From Haplomitrium mnioides (Eukaryota > Marchantiophyta > Haplomitriopsida > Calobryales), in the NCBI GenBank assembly GCA_049999725.1, contig JBNGIS010034285.1, forward strand, positions 1-64,000: a stretch of 64,000 nucleotides of DNA, in the 5' to 3' direction. Numbering within the stretch: the first letter of the stretch is position 1; the number at the start of each line of letters is the position of its first letter. The translations under genes and the position numbers were made by a program. This document shows positions 43,464-54,870 of this stretch, piece after piece. The notes below the pieces were generated by a model. It did not search any database and had not been told where the DNA came from. It worked only from the letters and a program-made list of their open reading frames with translations.

Positions 43464-44980
43464 TGTCATGCCTCTCCTTCGGTCCATAACTCCCAAAGAT
43501 GCCACTTTGGAAGGAAGGGGTGAAAATTGGGTCACAAGTTCTTTTATGAGATGGCCCCGTAATCCAAATTATCACTTTCAGGTCTTAGCGAGCTTGAGCT
43601 TCACTTTGTAGGCCTATCGGCTAATCGACAATCACCCCGACAAACTAACCCACACACTTCTACACACAACCACCCAGCACACAGCCTTTCGCTACTCAAC
43701 ACTTTACAGCTCACAAAGGCTTCTTGCTTATGATATAAGCTCAAGACGTAAAATGTACAATACCAAGGGGATAGTGACTACAGTTTTGTCCCGCTATGAG
43801 TTATTTTCTTTGGTCATGACAATCTGCAATTCTAGTCAACTAAGAATCTAAAGTATGTTTCTCATAGTCTAGGAATCGACAGGGCTAGCTATTGTAGCAC
43901 TCATGCTCTACACTTCACCATAAGTCTATTTATTCTGAGTGACCTCAATGACGCATGTACAGGCGCCATACAATAGAAATCGCCAAGCACCAATAGCAGA
44001 TCAACACTCCCACGTCACCCAACCTACACACCTTATCCAGATAGTTTGCCTACTTCCATCGCTAAGGGGTCTTGGATTTACTTCCACAAGATCGGAAGAG
44101 GTCAAATTAACTTCCCCGTAAGGAAGACAGTCCTCTCGATTGCTGGCCAACCCACTCTACCTAGAACTTTGACTGGATCTTCCACGTAGTGCGTGGGCAC
44201 TAACGCAGCCACTCCTCTCCTAGCTCCACTTGATTGTTTAAACCAGTAGCACCCTCCGAGTGTTCCTCGGATTGATACTCCTGCACAAACCAATGCTAAG
44301 ATGGCACTAGGACCCCCTCCCTTGGCTGCCTCTCATGAATTCCAGGCCGAAGGAATCCTCTTCTGTTTCAAGTATCGATCCACCTCTGAATGTTGGCTCG
44401 CCTTCAAGAATGAGTTCACCTAGATCGCTTGAGCTTCTAGAACCTCCTACCCAGCAATTGTCAACGCCCTTCCAATCTACCTCCACCCTTGATAGCCCTC
44501 CTACACGAGTTCATTCGCTTCAAGTGAAACATCACAAGAATTCCCTCCCCTATCTCTCGATGCGTTCCTTGTTCAAGATAATCAACCCATCACATGTCGA
44601 AGTGAGACAATCTAAACCCCATGCCCATCTCCCTTTCATCTTGGATTTCCATCTCGACCTTTTTCTGGTCGTTCTTGTTTTTGCATCTCATGGTTGTAAG
44701 GAGGGTCACGTGTGTTCACGATAACTTGGTGGTCCTTTCTTGGCTCTTCTGTATAACTATTTCTTGGTGCGACGACATATTTCCTAAGGATCTCGAAGAT
44801 CCGCTAGATCCGGTGAAGACAAACTCGATGCAGATTAGAAAAAATGACCCGATGAGACGGGATCAAGATGGGATTGGCGCAAGTATGAATAGTTGAAAGC
44901 AGACCCCAATCCTCGACGGCAGACCTCAATTAGCGCCGAAAGCTTTGATGGTCAACTTCAATGGTCATTCTCCCCTAGCT
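43464..44980 (-). repeat. G LTR, minus orientation, 5' part missing or diverged
   Basis: TGTCATGCCTCTCCTTCGGTC at 43464 is the reverse complement of the LTR 3' end. GTGCGTGGGCACTAACGCAGCC (about 44190) and the CTAGATCGCTTGAGC block (44420) follow the LTR order. Beyond about 44550 similarity is weak, with GATCTCGAAGATCCGCTAGATCC as a possible repeat remnant. The junction to the internal region is somewhere in 44950-45000. Confidence 0.7.
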
Positions 44981-44984
44981 TTGG

Positions 44985-46856
44985 GGTACTCACACAACAC
45001 ACACTCAGAGAACAAATGACAAAACAAGTACAAACAAAGGTATTGTACACGGAGTCTTTAGGAATACAACTATATGCAAGGCTGGTTGCAATTGGGATGC
45101 CTGTCACATTCTCTTCTATGACGGCAAGATCTTTGGGTCAGCTTGAGGCTAGCTCCTTCTCTAACTCAAGATGAAGTTTAGCTTTTGATAAATTCTGGTC
45201 CTCTAGGTTGCAACCTTCTACTTGGGATGGCCTCCCCTCCTTTACTTGATGGAGTTCAAACTCAGTTGGATACGATGGTGTCCACTCCCCTTCTCCCCTT
45301 GGTTGTGGGCCACAACTGTCCTTGTTTGCTATCGTCAACCCTGCCACATTGCGATATCCTATCTTGGTGGCATGTTGAGGTTGATCATCAGGGCTGCCCC
45401 CAATCGGGTTCGCTGGTATCCACTCCCCTTCTAATTCTGGTTCGTGGCTTGACCAACATAGATCCTCTTGCAGCTCCTTCTCTAGTGGTTGATGAGGTTC
45501 AGTGGTGCGCTCCCTTGCTAAATCTGATCCACTCCTCCTAGTGCCCCCTAACATTTTCGTGGATTCCTCCTCTTGCGATTCTACTTCTTCTGCTTCAACC
45601 TGAATGACGTAGAGAGTTGGTGCTGGCACCTCTTTCAAGGATGCTTCCAGCTCTTTGGGCTCATTTGGATCACCTGGTGCTTGCTGCCCCATGATATTCT
45701 TAAGAATCTCTTTGACTTCCCTCTCTTCTTTGGCTGCTCCCGAAGCCTCCGACAGTTCTCCCGCCCCTTCTTGCTGTGTCGGATAGAACCATGTGGAGTT
45801 TTCCCCTTCATTGTCATAATCACTAAGGAATGGCAGCACTTGAGTCACATCCCTTTTGGCCTTTCGCCCTTTCTTGTGCTTGCCCTTCTTGTGGGACTTA
45901 GATCTTGATCTTGCCACCACTCGATAACAATCCTCTGATTTTGAGGTCTTCAGATCTGGTAGTGCTATTTCCCCTTCTTTGTACATGGAACTCATCTCAA
46001 CTAGTTGATCATAATCATGTCTCCATGGTTCAGAACAATTGAATGACATGTGTCTAAGCTAGCCACAATTCCACCACACCATAATGATCATTTTTGGTGT
46101 TGTGGTTGTGGCCCAACCATCTGATTGTTCAGCCCCTATGCAAGCAGATCCTCCCTGGATGGTACTTGACCTTTTGGCTACATTTTGCTTGATTCTCGCA
46201 AGAAGTACGTGCATTGCCTCCATCTTGGCACTTAGTTCATCCATCCGATCCTTCTCCCCTTGCTTTGTGCTAGGTTCGGGTGTAGGCTTGCCTTTCTTCG
46301 ATTTCCTCTTTTTGACCTCTTTGCGGTGATGCGACTTGCGATCCCTAGCATCCTTCTTTCTCTTTTTCTCCTTCCTCCTTTTCTTTTCTCATAAAGACTG
46401 GTCCTCCTCCGAGATGCTGCTATCCAAGTCATCCTCGCTCTCAGAGGTGGATACAAAGCTTTTGTGTGTCTACTCTTTGTTGCTTGAAGTGTCAGAAAAG
46501 TCCCCTGACTCATACTTGGCTCTTCTTTTTCTTCGAGAGCGGTTATGGCCTATTACCTCAGAGGGAGGGGACAACTTTACTCCTGTGAAGTACCTATACT
46601 TACCTCGCCCTATAGTCCTTGAGAAGGTATTGGATTAGCCATTATAGCAACAAGTAAGGACAACTCAATCCATAGATCAACACCCCTCTCGTTGTTGCAT
46701 CAATTTAGCACACAGAAGGATGCTAGTTGCTGCAAGCTTTCCAATCTTTATACTGACATCACCTTGTGAGTTTCCTTTATGCCAAAGGATATCTTGTCCC
46801 CGAGTTGGTCTCGAGTTCTTGCAAACCTTTGCCTTTCATCTAGCCCCAAATATTTA
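44985..46856 (-). pseudogene. gag: G4a gag and spacer with PBS
   Basis: PBS-like TGGGGCTAGATGAAAGG at 46832-46848 after the LTR end. A Ser/Asp-rich Gag segment lies at about 46400-46500. The second knuckle near 46030-46078 (WWNCG, then RHMSFNC after a stop) has Trp for its first Cys. A 303-residue open frame (46049-45138) is the spacer: SFNCSEPWRHDYDQ, HKKGKHKKGRKAKR, NSTWFYPTQQ, then a long acidic region. It ends without a protease. The capsid part is largely deleted after the leader. Confidence 0.75.
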
Positions 46857-46952
46857 TGTCACATCCCTCCTTTGGTCCTTAACTCCAAAAGATGCCACTT
46901 TGGAAGTAGGGGGTGACAACAAGGTCACAGGTTCTTTTATGAGATGGCCCCT
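46857..46952 (-). repeat. G LTR 3' end fragment (~96 bp) between two gag regions
   Basis: Minus strand from CATCTCATAAAAGAACCTG to GGATGTGACA at 46857. It is joined directly to the gag sequence of the next copy at about 46952 (CCCTC/ACTGATC). Most of the LTR between the copies is therefore deleted. Confidence 0.8.
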
Positions 46953-48220
46953 CACTGATCTGATACACTGTCTCCGGGACCTCCTCCGTCACGTACTCCA
47001 CTTCCTCTCTCACATACTCCGGTGCTTCCTCCCTCATATAGTGCACTACATTGTTTTCTACCGGGGATTCCTAAGGGGAGTGGCCATGTTTGTTACACCT
47101 CACACACCACACTCCAACTCGCTTGGTGGGTAGAGGCTTGACTTCTGGTTTGATTCCTGCTAGGAGGGAGTTCATTGCCTCCATCTTGGCACTCAACTCC
47201 TCAATTCGATCCCTCCCTCTTGCTTCTTGCTCCTTTCGGGTTTGGGTTCACTTCTTCGGTATTTCCCTTTGCTGGCCCCCTTACATTGATGCACCTCTCT
47301 CTCCTTGGCCTGTTTTTTCTTCTTTGGGTCCTTCCTCTTCTTCTTTCTCCGGGATGATCGGTCCTCCTCTAAGCTACTGTTGTCTGAGTCGCTCTTGCTT
47401 TCTGACGAAGCAGCAGAACTTTCATCTGTCTCCTCTCTGCTATCCGAAGTGTTCGAAGAGTCATCAGACTCATACTTTGCTTTAGCCTTTCTACGGGAAC
47501 TGGTGATTGCAACCTTTATATGTGAGTCGGCTGCATTGACCGCCTCTTCCAGAGTTTGCAGATCCATCTGCCTCACCCACGTCCCAATTCTCATGGGCAT
47601 GGCTTCTAGGATCCATGATGTGAGCATCCCATCCGTGGCGGAGGGATTCAACGTCGGGCCTCCTTCTTAAACCTCTGGAGGAATTTCCTGACAGACTCTT
47701 TCTTCTTCATTCTTAAGTGACTCATTTTGATGAGCACCTTTGTTTCGTCCCTATTTCCTATGAATTCTACAATGAAAGCAGCTTTGAAGGCCCCCTAGTC
47801 CCTCTTGATGTTGTTGGACAAATCCTTGTACCATGGCTAGGCCTCTCCCTTCAGGACTACTGGCAGGATTCTGATTTTACGTGACTCTCTCCATTAGCTG
47901 CCATAGTGTTCTCCAGATCATCCAGCCAAGCATTGGGGTCATCCTTCGGACGCCCCTTGAAGTATTTGTATTTGAACCGGCCCCTCAATCCGGACGGGGG
48001 AACTGGGTTTGCCATCCCAGTACTAGGCAATGACAATTCCACTCACAAATCAATGCCTTCCTGCACGCTTCCTCAAGAGGCTCACAACGAGTTGCCTTGT
48101 TTCTCGGAATTCTCCTTCACACTGCGACTATGGATCCTTGGTGTACAAAGTGATATCTTGGCCTTGGGCTGGTCTCAGGTTTCTGCAAACCTTGGCCATC
48201 CTTCTAGCGCCAAAAATTTA
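46953..48220 (-). pseudogene. gag: G4b gag remnant with PBS
   Basis: PBS at 48196-48212 (TGGCGCTAGAAGGATGG on the minus strand). Gag pieces: SGLRGRFKYKYFKGRPKDDP and AWLDDLENTMAANGE (about 47860-47990), then a 152-residue piece 47651-47193 with TDGMLTSWILEAMP, LQTLEEAVNAADSH, an Asp/Ser-rich patch and a basic stretch. The first knuckle near 47080-47120 is partly kept. It stops in the region after knuckle 1, at the LTR fragment. It is very similar to the gag at 56802-57838. Confidence 0.8.
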
Positions 48221-48396
48221 TGTCACTCCCCTCGTTCAGGCCTTAACCTTCATAGGTGCCACTTGGAAGGAAGGGGAGGACAAAAACATAGGATTAAGGT
48301 TCTTTTGTGAGATGGCCCCTATCCAATTATCACTTGGAGGCCTGAAGGAATTTCTCTCCACCTTACCAGTCCTCTCCTCACCTCAACATTCACAGT

Positions 48397-48537
48397 ATCA
48401 GCCCAACTGCTCATTCACCCACAATACCACAACATGCATACACACAAACCCGAGTAGCTCTCTAGAACGCATCAGCCCAACTGCTCATTCACCCACAATA
48501 CCACAACATGCATACACACAAACCCGAGTAGCTCTCC
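48397..48537 (-). repeat. Near-perfect 74-bp tandem duplication
   Basis: ATCAGCCCAACTGCTCATTC starts at 48397 and at 48471; about 66 bases appear identical before the copies differ. The high identity marks it as one of the youngest events in the window. Confidence 0.92.
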
Positions 48538-49264
48538 GGAAATCTTCAATGTAATTCAGGGGTCCCAAATCTGGACCCAACCACCTTGTATACACTTCAG
48601 GAGCAAAGTGGAATAACCCCTATGTCACGGAACAATGGCAAGAGACTAGACTCCTCCTCACAAGGTTATCCCAAGGTCTCAACAAAGGGAATTCCTGCCT
48701 ACTTCTTGTCTTGAATCAATCTTACACAATGAAGCAGAGTACAGGAATAGATTGCAAGGACCGAGGATCACAAGACTATGTCAAGGGAATTGACTCCCCC
48801 TTCACTGGGCTGTCCCAGGGTATGAACAAATGGAATCTGTCTGAGCCTAATCCTAATTGCTTCTTGTATTTTATAACAGAATTCAAATCTAACTAACACA
48901 TTCATACACATTTGCAAACATACTCCCTCATTGCACTTCACCAACATCAGAGACCTCACAGGACCACTAGGACTAATCTCCCAGCAAACTCCTCCTCAAC
49001 TCACCACAGAAATCTTCCTTTCAATCCCCACACACACACCCTTCTTCCGGATAGTTTTTCAACTTCCCTCGCGAGAAGCCTTGGATTTACTTTCTCATGC
49101 TCGGAAGAGGATTTCTTTCACTTCCACCCCTAGAAGATAGTCCTCCTGACTGCTGGTAGCTCACTCCACCTCTAAGCCTCGAACAGGTCTTCTCCGCAGT
49201 GCGCAGGCACTAACACAGTCATCCTCTTCTCAGCTCCACTTGAAAGATAACACCAGAGCACACT

Positions 49265-51240
49265 CCGAGCACTTTGGGTTGATGTTTCTGCACATGAGTT
49301 GCAGAGACGACCCCAAGATCCCACTTGGCAGTTTCTCTCAAATTCTCAACAAAACAGATCCTCTTCAAATCTCTTGTATGGATCCACCTCCGCCACAGGT
49401 CCACCTACAGAGATGAGTTCATGTGGATCACCAAAGCCTCCAGAGCTCCTCACCCAACGATTCTTGGCACCGCTCCAGTCCACCTCCACTCTCGCTAGCC
49501 CCTTGCGCGAGTACACTTGCCTCACGTTGATTCTCACTGGGATCCACTTCTGCCTTACCTCGTTGTGTTTTCCTTGTCTCGAGATTGCTTGCGCGTCTCT
49601 AGCTTGCTTGCATACCAACCCGATCAATTTGAAAGCCCAACAATATATACCCCTTCAAGCTTCTGCCCTCGTGGATCCTTCCCGTTAAAAAAGTCGTTAT
49701 TCCCGTTAGGCTCGAACTCGGACGTGGCGACACTTGTCTCGTCTATTAGTAGTTTGCTTCCAAGTACAATGGTCACACGGGGTCGAGTCCGAGGAATCTC
49801 GCAGGTTAAGATTCCAAATATTTTCACGGAACCCAAGTCCGAAGAACCCCTTGGAACAGAGTTCCAAAGAATCCCACAGAAAAAGAGTCCAAAGGAATCT
49901 CGCGGATTCACGCCCAAAGATTCACGTGGATCCAAGTGCGCAGAATCCAGCGGAACCCAGAGCACGTTGTTGACTTTTCCTCTGTTGCCGCCGTCCGATG
50001 CCGCATTCAACCTAGAAGTTGGACCGACACTTTGACCTTGCTCCGTAGTTGACCGCGGATCCCAATCCGAAGACTTCAACGGACAGGGAAGTCCGAAGGA
50101 TCCCTCGATATCCTTTGAAATGCCACGTGTCAAGGCTGACTTTCTTCCGTGGCCGCTGTCCAATGCCATTTTCAACTGCGAAGGTGGACCGTCACGTTGA
50201 CTTCCGTCCATGGTTGACTCCTCTTTGACCCGAAGGATCCAACGGGCTCTATCGAAGTGCCACGTAATTCAAAGCTGCGCCATCCAACGCCGTTTTCAAA
50301 GGGGAAGGCTGACCAGCGTGCTGACTTGGTTTCGTGGTTGACCTCCCTCTGACCTAAAGGATCCAACGAGCTCTATCAAAGAGCCATGTAATCCGAAGTT
50401 GCGCCGTCCGATGTTGTTTTCAAAGGGAAAGGTGGACAGACGCGTAGACCTAGTTCCGAAGAAGACCTGGTTCTCTAAGCACTCTGGGTTGATATTACCA
50501 CCCAAGAATTGCAAAGATGACCCCAAGATCCCACTTGGCAGTCTCTCCCGAATTCTCAACAAAACAGATCCCGTTCAAATCTCTCGTATCAATCCACCTC
50601 TGTCACAGGTCCACCCGCAGAGATGTGTTCACGTGGATTGCCCGAGCCTCTAGAGCTCCTCATCCAACGATTATCGGCACGCCTCTAGTCCATCTCCACC
50701 CTTGCTAGCCCCTTGAGTGAGTACACTCACCTCATGTCGATTCTCATTGGAATCCAATTTTGCCTTACCTCGTTGTGTTTTCCTTGTCCCAAGATTGCTT
50801 GCGCGTCTCTAGCTTGCTTGCACACGCACCCAATCGAACTTGAAGCCCAAAAATGTATACCCCTCAAGCTTCCACCCCCATGAATCCTTCCCGTTAGAAA
50901 GGTTGTTATTCTCGTTAGGCTCGGACCCGAACGTGGTGACACTTGTCCCGTCTATTAGAAGTTTGCTTCCAAGTACAACGGTCACACCGGGTCGAGTTTG
51001 AGGAATCTCGCGGGTTATGATTCTGAAGATTCCCACAGAATCCAAGTCTGAAGAACCCATCGGAACATAGTTCTGAAGAATCCCGCGAAAAAAGAGTCTG
51101 ACGAAATCTCACGGATATGCGTCCAAAGATTCCCGTGGATTCGAGTCTATAGAATCTAGTGGAACCCAGAGCCTGTTGTTGATGTTTCCTCCGTTGCCGC
51201 CGTCCGATGTCGTTTTCAAAGAGGAAGGCGGGCCAACGCG
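49265..51240 (-). repeat. Large internal duplication in the G LTR
   Basis: The order of landmarks from ACTTTGGGTTGATG (49272) to GAAGAAGACC (about 50459) is repeated from ACTCTGGGTTGATA (50480) to GAAGAAGACC (about 51255). The first copy is ~1.2 kb and the second ~0.78 kb; the first carries additional ~117-bp units at 50190-50460. The joint is at GAAGAAGACCTGG/TTCTC near 50470. Confidence 0.82.
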
Positions 51241-52068
51241 TAGACCGGGTTCCGAAGAAGACCGTAGACACCCTGAGACTGCCACGTTTCCACAAAGCCC
51301 CACGGATCTCCTGCGCATGCCCCGTCTTTGTTGAAGCCCTCAGAACCATGGGCCCACCCCACCCCCGCTAAGTCCCGCGTACACCTTGGGGACCCACATT
51401 TCCATGGAATCTTCCGGAGCTCTGCGAGGATGCCACGCTTCCGCTAAGTCCTGCGGACACCCTAGGCCCGCCACGCTTCCGTTGAATCTTCCGGAGCCCT
51501 ACGAAGACGCTACGTTTCCGCTAAGAATTGTGGACAAGGAAGGAAGGGGTCACGGACCCCAATAGAACATGTTTAGCACTTGAGGGATCGAAGCGTCCCC
51601 TGATCCTTGGCCTAGTTGCTGCTCACGAAGGCCTTGGCCCCTCCTTTCTCTTCTCAATCTCTGCCTCTGGTGTGCGCATCCAGGAGCTTGCTCTGCGGCA
51701 TTTCCTTGTCTGCGGTCCCCCTCACCCGCTGGCTCTTCTTCGATCTTTGCTCTGCAGCTTTGATCCTCCTCCGACGCTTGCTCCTTCTTGCTAGGACTTT
51801 GATTGCTGCCTCTTGATGATACTTAGGCTCTTTTCTGCTCTTGTCAAATTTTAGTGGTGCCCCTCCACTTGCTGGCTACCATCGGTCCCTTCTCTCCTTC
51901 CTAAGTGATCCAATTCCATTCTTGAGATCCTTGCGACCCGCTCAAGCTCACTAATTGAAGTTGATCTGTTGCTTCTGAGGTACTTTAGCACTTACAAGAG
52001 GGGAATTGTGCCAATGCCACTTCTGATTTTCTAAATTCTTCCTTAGTGTTCCTTGTTACTGGTTTACA

Positions 52069-52085
52069 TAACTCCCCCTTGAAGT
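52069..52085 (-). promoter_or_regulatory. G4c polypurine tract
   Basis: Minus strand CACTTCAAGGGGGAGTTA lies directly before the LTR start at 52068. It is matched by CTTGAAGGGAGAGTTA at 63079-63094 in G5. Confidence 0.8.
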
Positions 52086-52235
52086 GTAAAGCGACCCTGC
52101 GAACACCCTTCCTTGTTCATTGGTTCCGTTGGTTGCCTCCTCCATAGTGGTCACTGCCTAGCTACTCCCACGTTGCTGAAGTGCAATTCCTCAAACACCT
52201 ACGCACACTCACGCACCCAACACCTGCACACATAC

Positions 52236-53400
52236 TTACATCCCGCTCCGTCGAGTCTTTGATTGGATCACCCTTGGCCCCCCTTCTTCCTCCTCTTGGT
52301 TTACGTACCTCTTGAGACAGTCAAAATGCACTCGATTGGGGAATTTGTGACCCTCCAATGTCTCCAATTCTGCTGGCCCATTTCGATGAAGTTTCCTCAG
52401 CAAAAAGAGGCCCATCCATGTGGTGTGTAACTTTCTAAGGAAGTGCACAAATATGCTGTCAAACAACAACACCAGGTTCCCCTCTCAGAGATTGGTTGGT
52501 TTCAAGCCCTTATCGTGCTGCTGCTTCCGCAATTGTTGTTGATGTTCCAATCTTCCTTTGTCTTGATCTCTGGTTTCTTCCAGGCTCTTCACTTGGTATA
52601 GTCTCTCCCTCATGCTTCAATCCTTTGCCATCCTCTCCTCCTCCAGCAGTCCTCTGGTGGGCACTTCATATTCCACTGACACTAGAGCGTACTATCCGAA
52701 GACCAAAAAATAGGGGCAATGGCCCGTTGTGGTCTTGTAAGCCAGATTGTAGGCATGGGTTGCGGTGAGCAACTTGAGATCCCAATTTGCCTTGTTGGCT
52801 GCTACTGTCTTGCCAAGGATCTTACCCATGATCCTGTTTGCCCTTTCGGTAAGCCCATTAGCCTTGGAATGATAGCCTGTGGTGCGATGGTGCTTGACCA
52901 AGTATCGGGTAGTCAAGTCTTGGATTAACTAATTGATGAACTGGGTACCTTGATCAATTACTAGCTCCAATGGGGGCCCAAATTGACAAAACATCTATTC
53001 ATATAGGAAGGCAGCCTTTATCTTGGCATCATCCTTCCGAGTGGCTCTGGCTTCCACCCACTTTGTTGCATAATCCGTGGCCAACATGATGTATCTAATG
53101 CCCCTGCGAGTGGAGGGTGTAATTGGGCTGATGAAATCAATTCTCCACTTTTCAAAAGGTGCTAGGAGGATAATGGGGACCAAGGGGTGGTGTTGGTTAG
53201 CTGTTGGCCTCCCCGTCCTCTAGCATTTGTTGCACCTCTTCACCTAGAAGTGCACATCTTTGTGTAGAGTGGGCCACGAGTACCCTGCATCCAAAATCTT
53301 TCTAATGGTGGCATCCGATGCAAAATGGCCCCCCACCTCCTCTTCGTGCAAGGCCCTCATGACCACCATGGATTGATCCCGCTCCAAGCACCGCTTGATC
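52236..53400 (-). pseudogene. pol: G4c integrase
   Basis: Minus strand: HEEEVGGHFA ... VKRCNKC zinc domain (about 53220-53360); core APFEKWRIDFISP (about 53130-53170), ELVIDQGTQFIN (about 52935-52970), NGLTERANRIMG (about 52835-52870): Asp, Asp and Glu are all present. Further on, a coiled Gln/Glu-rich stretch (about 52500-52640) and the C-terminal FVHFLRKLHTTWMG / LKRYVNQEEEEGG segment. No chromodomain. Stops near 52924 and in the zinc domain. Confidence 0.87.
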
Positions 53401-53564
53401 ATCCCATCCTACTCTCTCTTGTGTAACACTCCCTTGATCAACAAATATGGCTTTATCTTCCTGAGGAACACGACAACTTCCTCTTTGTTGCTGCCTTTCG
53501 GGATTTGGGGTGAACTGAGGAATTCTGTTATTGAGGTATAGTTCGTGGCCTTTCCAGCTTTCAC

Positions 53565-54010
53565 CTAGAACAGGTTCTCATCCGGGAATGCATTGCTCAC
53601 CTCCTCCGGATTGATTGGTCCAGCAATTTGGTAGAAGAAGTCGGCATTGCTATGCTTCCTCCTTGGCTTGATCCTCACTTCAAAGTTGAAGAGCAGCACC
53701 CAGCTTGCAATCTGACCGGTCACATTTGGTTTGTTGACCATGCACTTGAGTGCATTGTGATTGGTGTGGAAGATCACCTTGTAATACAACAAGTAGTGCC
53801 TGAATTTCTTCAAGGCATAAATTATTCCCAAGGCCTCCTTGTCCGTAGCAGAGTAATTCTTCTCCGCAGAGGCTAGTAGCCTATTGGCAAAATAGATCGG
53901 ATGATCCCTGCCCCTCTCTTCCATCTCGCTCAACACCGCTCCGATGCAGAAGCCAGTCACATCGATCATTACGTAAAAATTTCTCCCCTAGCTAGGAGGC
54001 ACTAGAACAG
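53565..54010 (-). pseudogene. pol: G4c RNase H
   Basis: A 134-residue open piece: MIDVTGFCIGAVLSEMEE with the first Asp, ANRLLASAEKNYSATDKEALG, FHTNHNALKCMVNK (the Asp expected in TDHNAL is Asn) and NADFFYQIA (expected ADFLSR). Loss of the Asp in TDHN would damage catalysis. It follows the RT after a frameshift. Confidence 0.82.
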
Positions 54011-54059
54011 GAGCACTCACTAATCTCCCCTTCAATTCCCTGGAGCTCACCAACCTTTT

Positions 54060-54870
54060 GAGAGTGGCTTCAAAGGTGCTGCCCCCTTTTGTCATCTGGG
54101 TGAAGGGTAGAGCCACTGAGGCAAATCAGTCGATATACCTCTTGTAGTATCCCATGCAACCCAAGAAGCCTTGTACCTCCTTCAATTTGGTGGGGAATGA
54201 GACCTTCATCCAGATGGCGATCTTCTCCTAATCCACTTCGTTTCCCCGACTAGAAATTCGATGTCTGAGGAGTATTCCCTCCTTCACCCTGAAGAAACAT
54301 TTGCCCAAGTGCAATCTCAGCGTCGTCTCTCTACATCGTTGGAAGGTGAGCCTCACATCCCGCTCGTGATCCTCTAGCTTCCCATACACCATGAAATTGT
54401 CGATAAAGATCTCCAAGAATTTCATGAGATAATCATGGAAGATGTTCATCATCATCCATTGAAAAAGTACCTAGTGCATTGCATAATCTGAATGGCATTC
54501 TTTGGAAGGCAAACACTCCCCATTCTGTGGTGATTGCCGTTTTGAGTTGATCCTCCTCTCTGATCCAAATCTGAGTATACCCAGAGTACCCGTCAAGGAA
54601 GCTATACACCTCTTGCCATGCCACCAAATTCAGGACCCCATCCATGAAAGGCAACAGATAGTAGTCCTTCTTCGCAGCCTCATTGAGCTTCCAAAAATCC
54701 TGGCACATCGGATTTTCCTTTGACCATCTTGCCCCACTTTCTTGGGCACCACCACCAACAGGAACACCCATTCACTATTGAGGATCGGGTAGTTGACGTA
54801 TGGCTCCAACAACTTATCAATTTCCTCTTTCACCAACAGAGAGAAGCAAAGGTTCATCTTGTATCGTTGC
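54060..54870 (-). pseudogene. pol: G4c reverse transcriptase with xxDN instead of xxDD
   Basis: Minus strand: FSLLVKEEIDKLLEPYV, FWKLNEAAKKDYY, VYSFLDGYSGYTQIWI, FRLCNALGTF, then IFIDNFMVYGK. The catalytic motif has Asp (54399-54401) followed by Asn (codon 54396-54398) where the second catalytic Asp is required. LHLGKCFFRVKEGILLRHRI follows. A frameshift near 54450 separates fingers from palm. The same Asn occurs in G5. Confidence 0.85.

Larger units (their letters stand above)
48221..52068 (-). repeat. G LTR shared by two internal regions (3848 bp)
   Basis: Minus-strand start TGTAAACC (52068, mutated TGTCAGCC) directly after a polypurine tract; end GGGAGTGACA at 48221 directly before a PBS. 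It is therefore both the 3' LTR of the element at 52069-57992 and the 5' LTR of G4b. It contains two internal duplications (48397-48537 and 49265-51240). Confidence 0.9.

Noticed and set aside
45138-46049. 303-residue minus-strand frame that might be a host gene
   Set aside because: It contains the G-family gag spacer (knuckle remnant, HKKGKHKKGRKAK, WFYPTQQ) also seen in G1, G2 and G4c, and it lies directly downstream of a PBS and gag.
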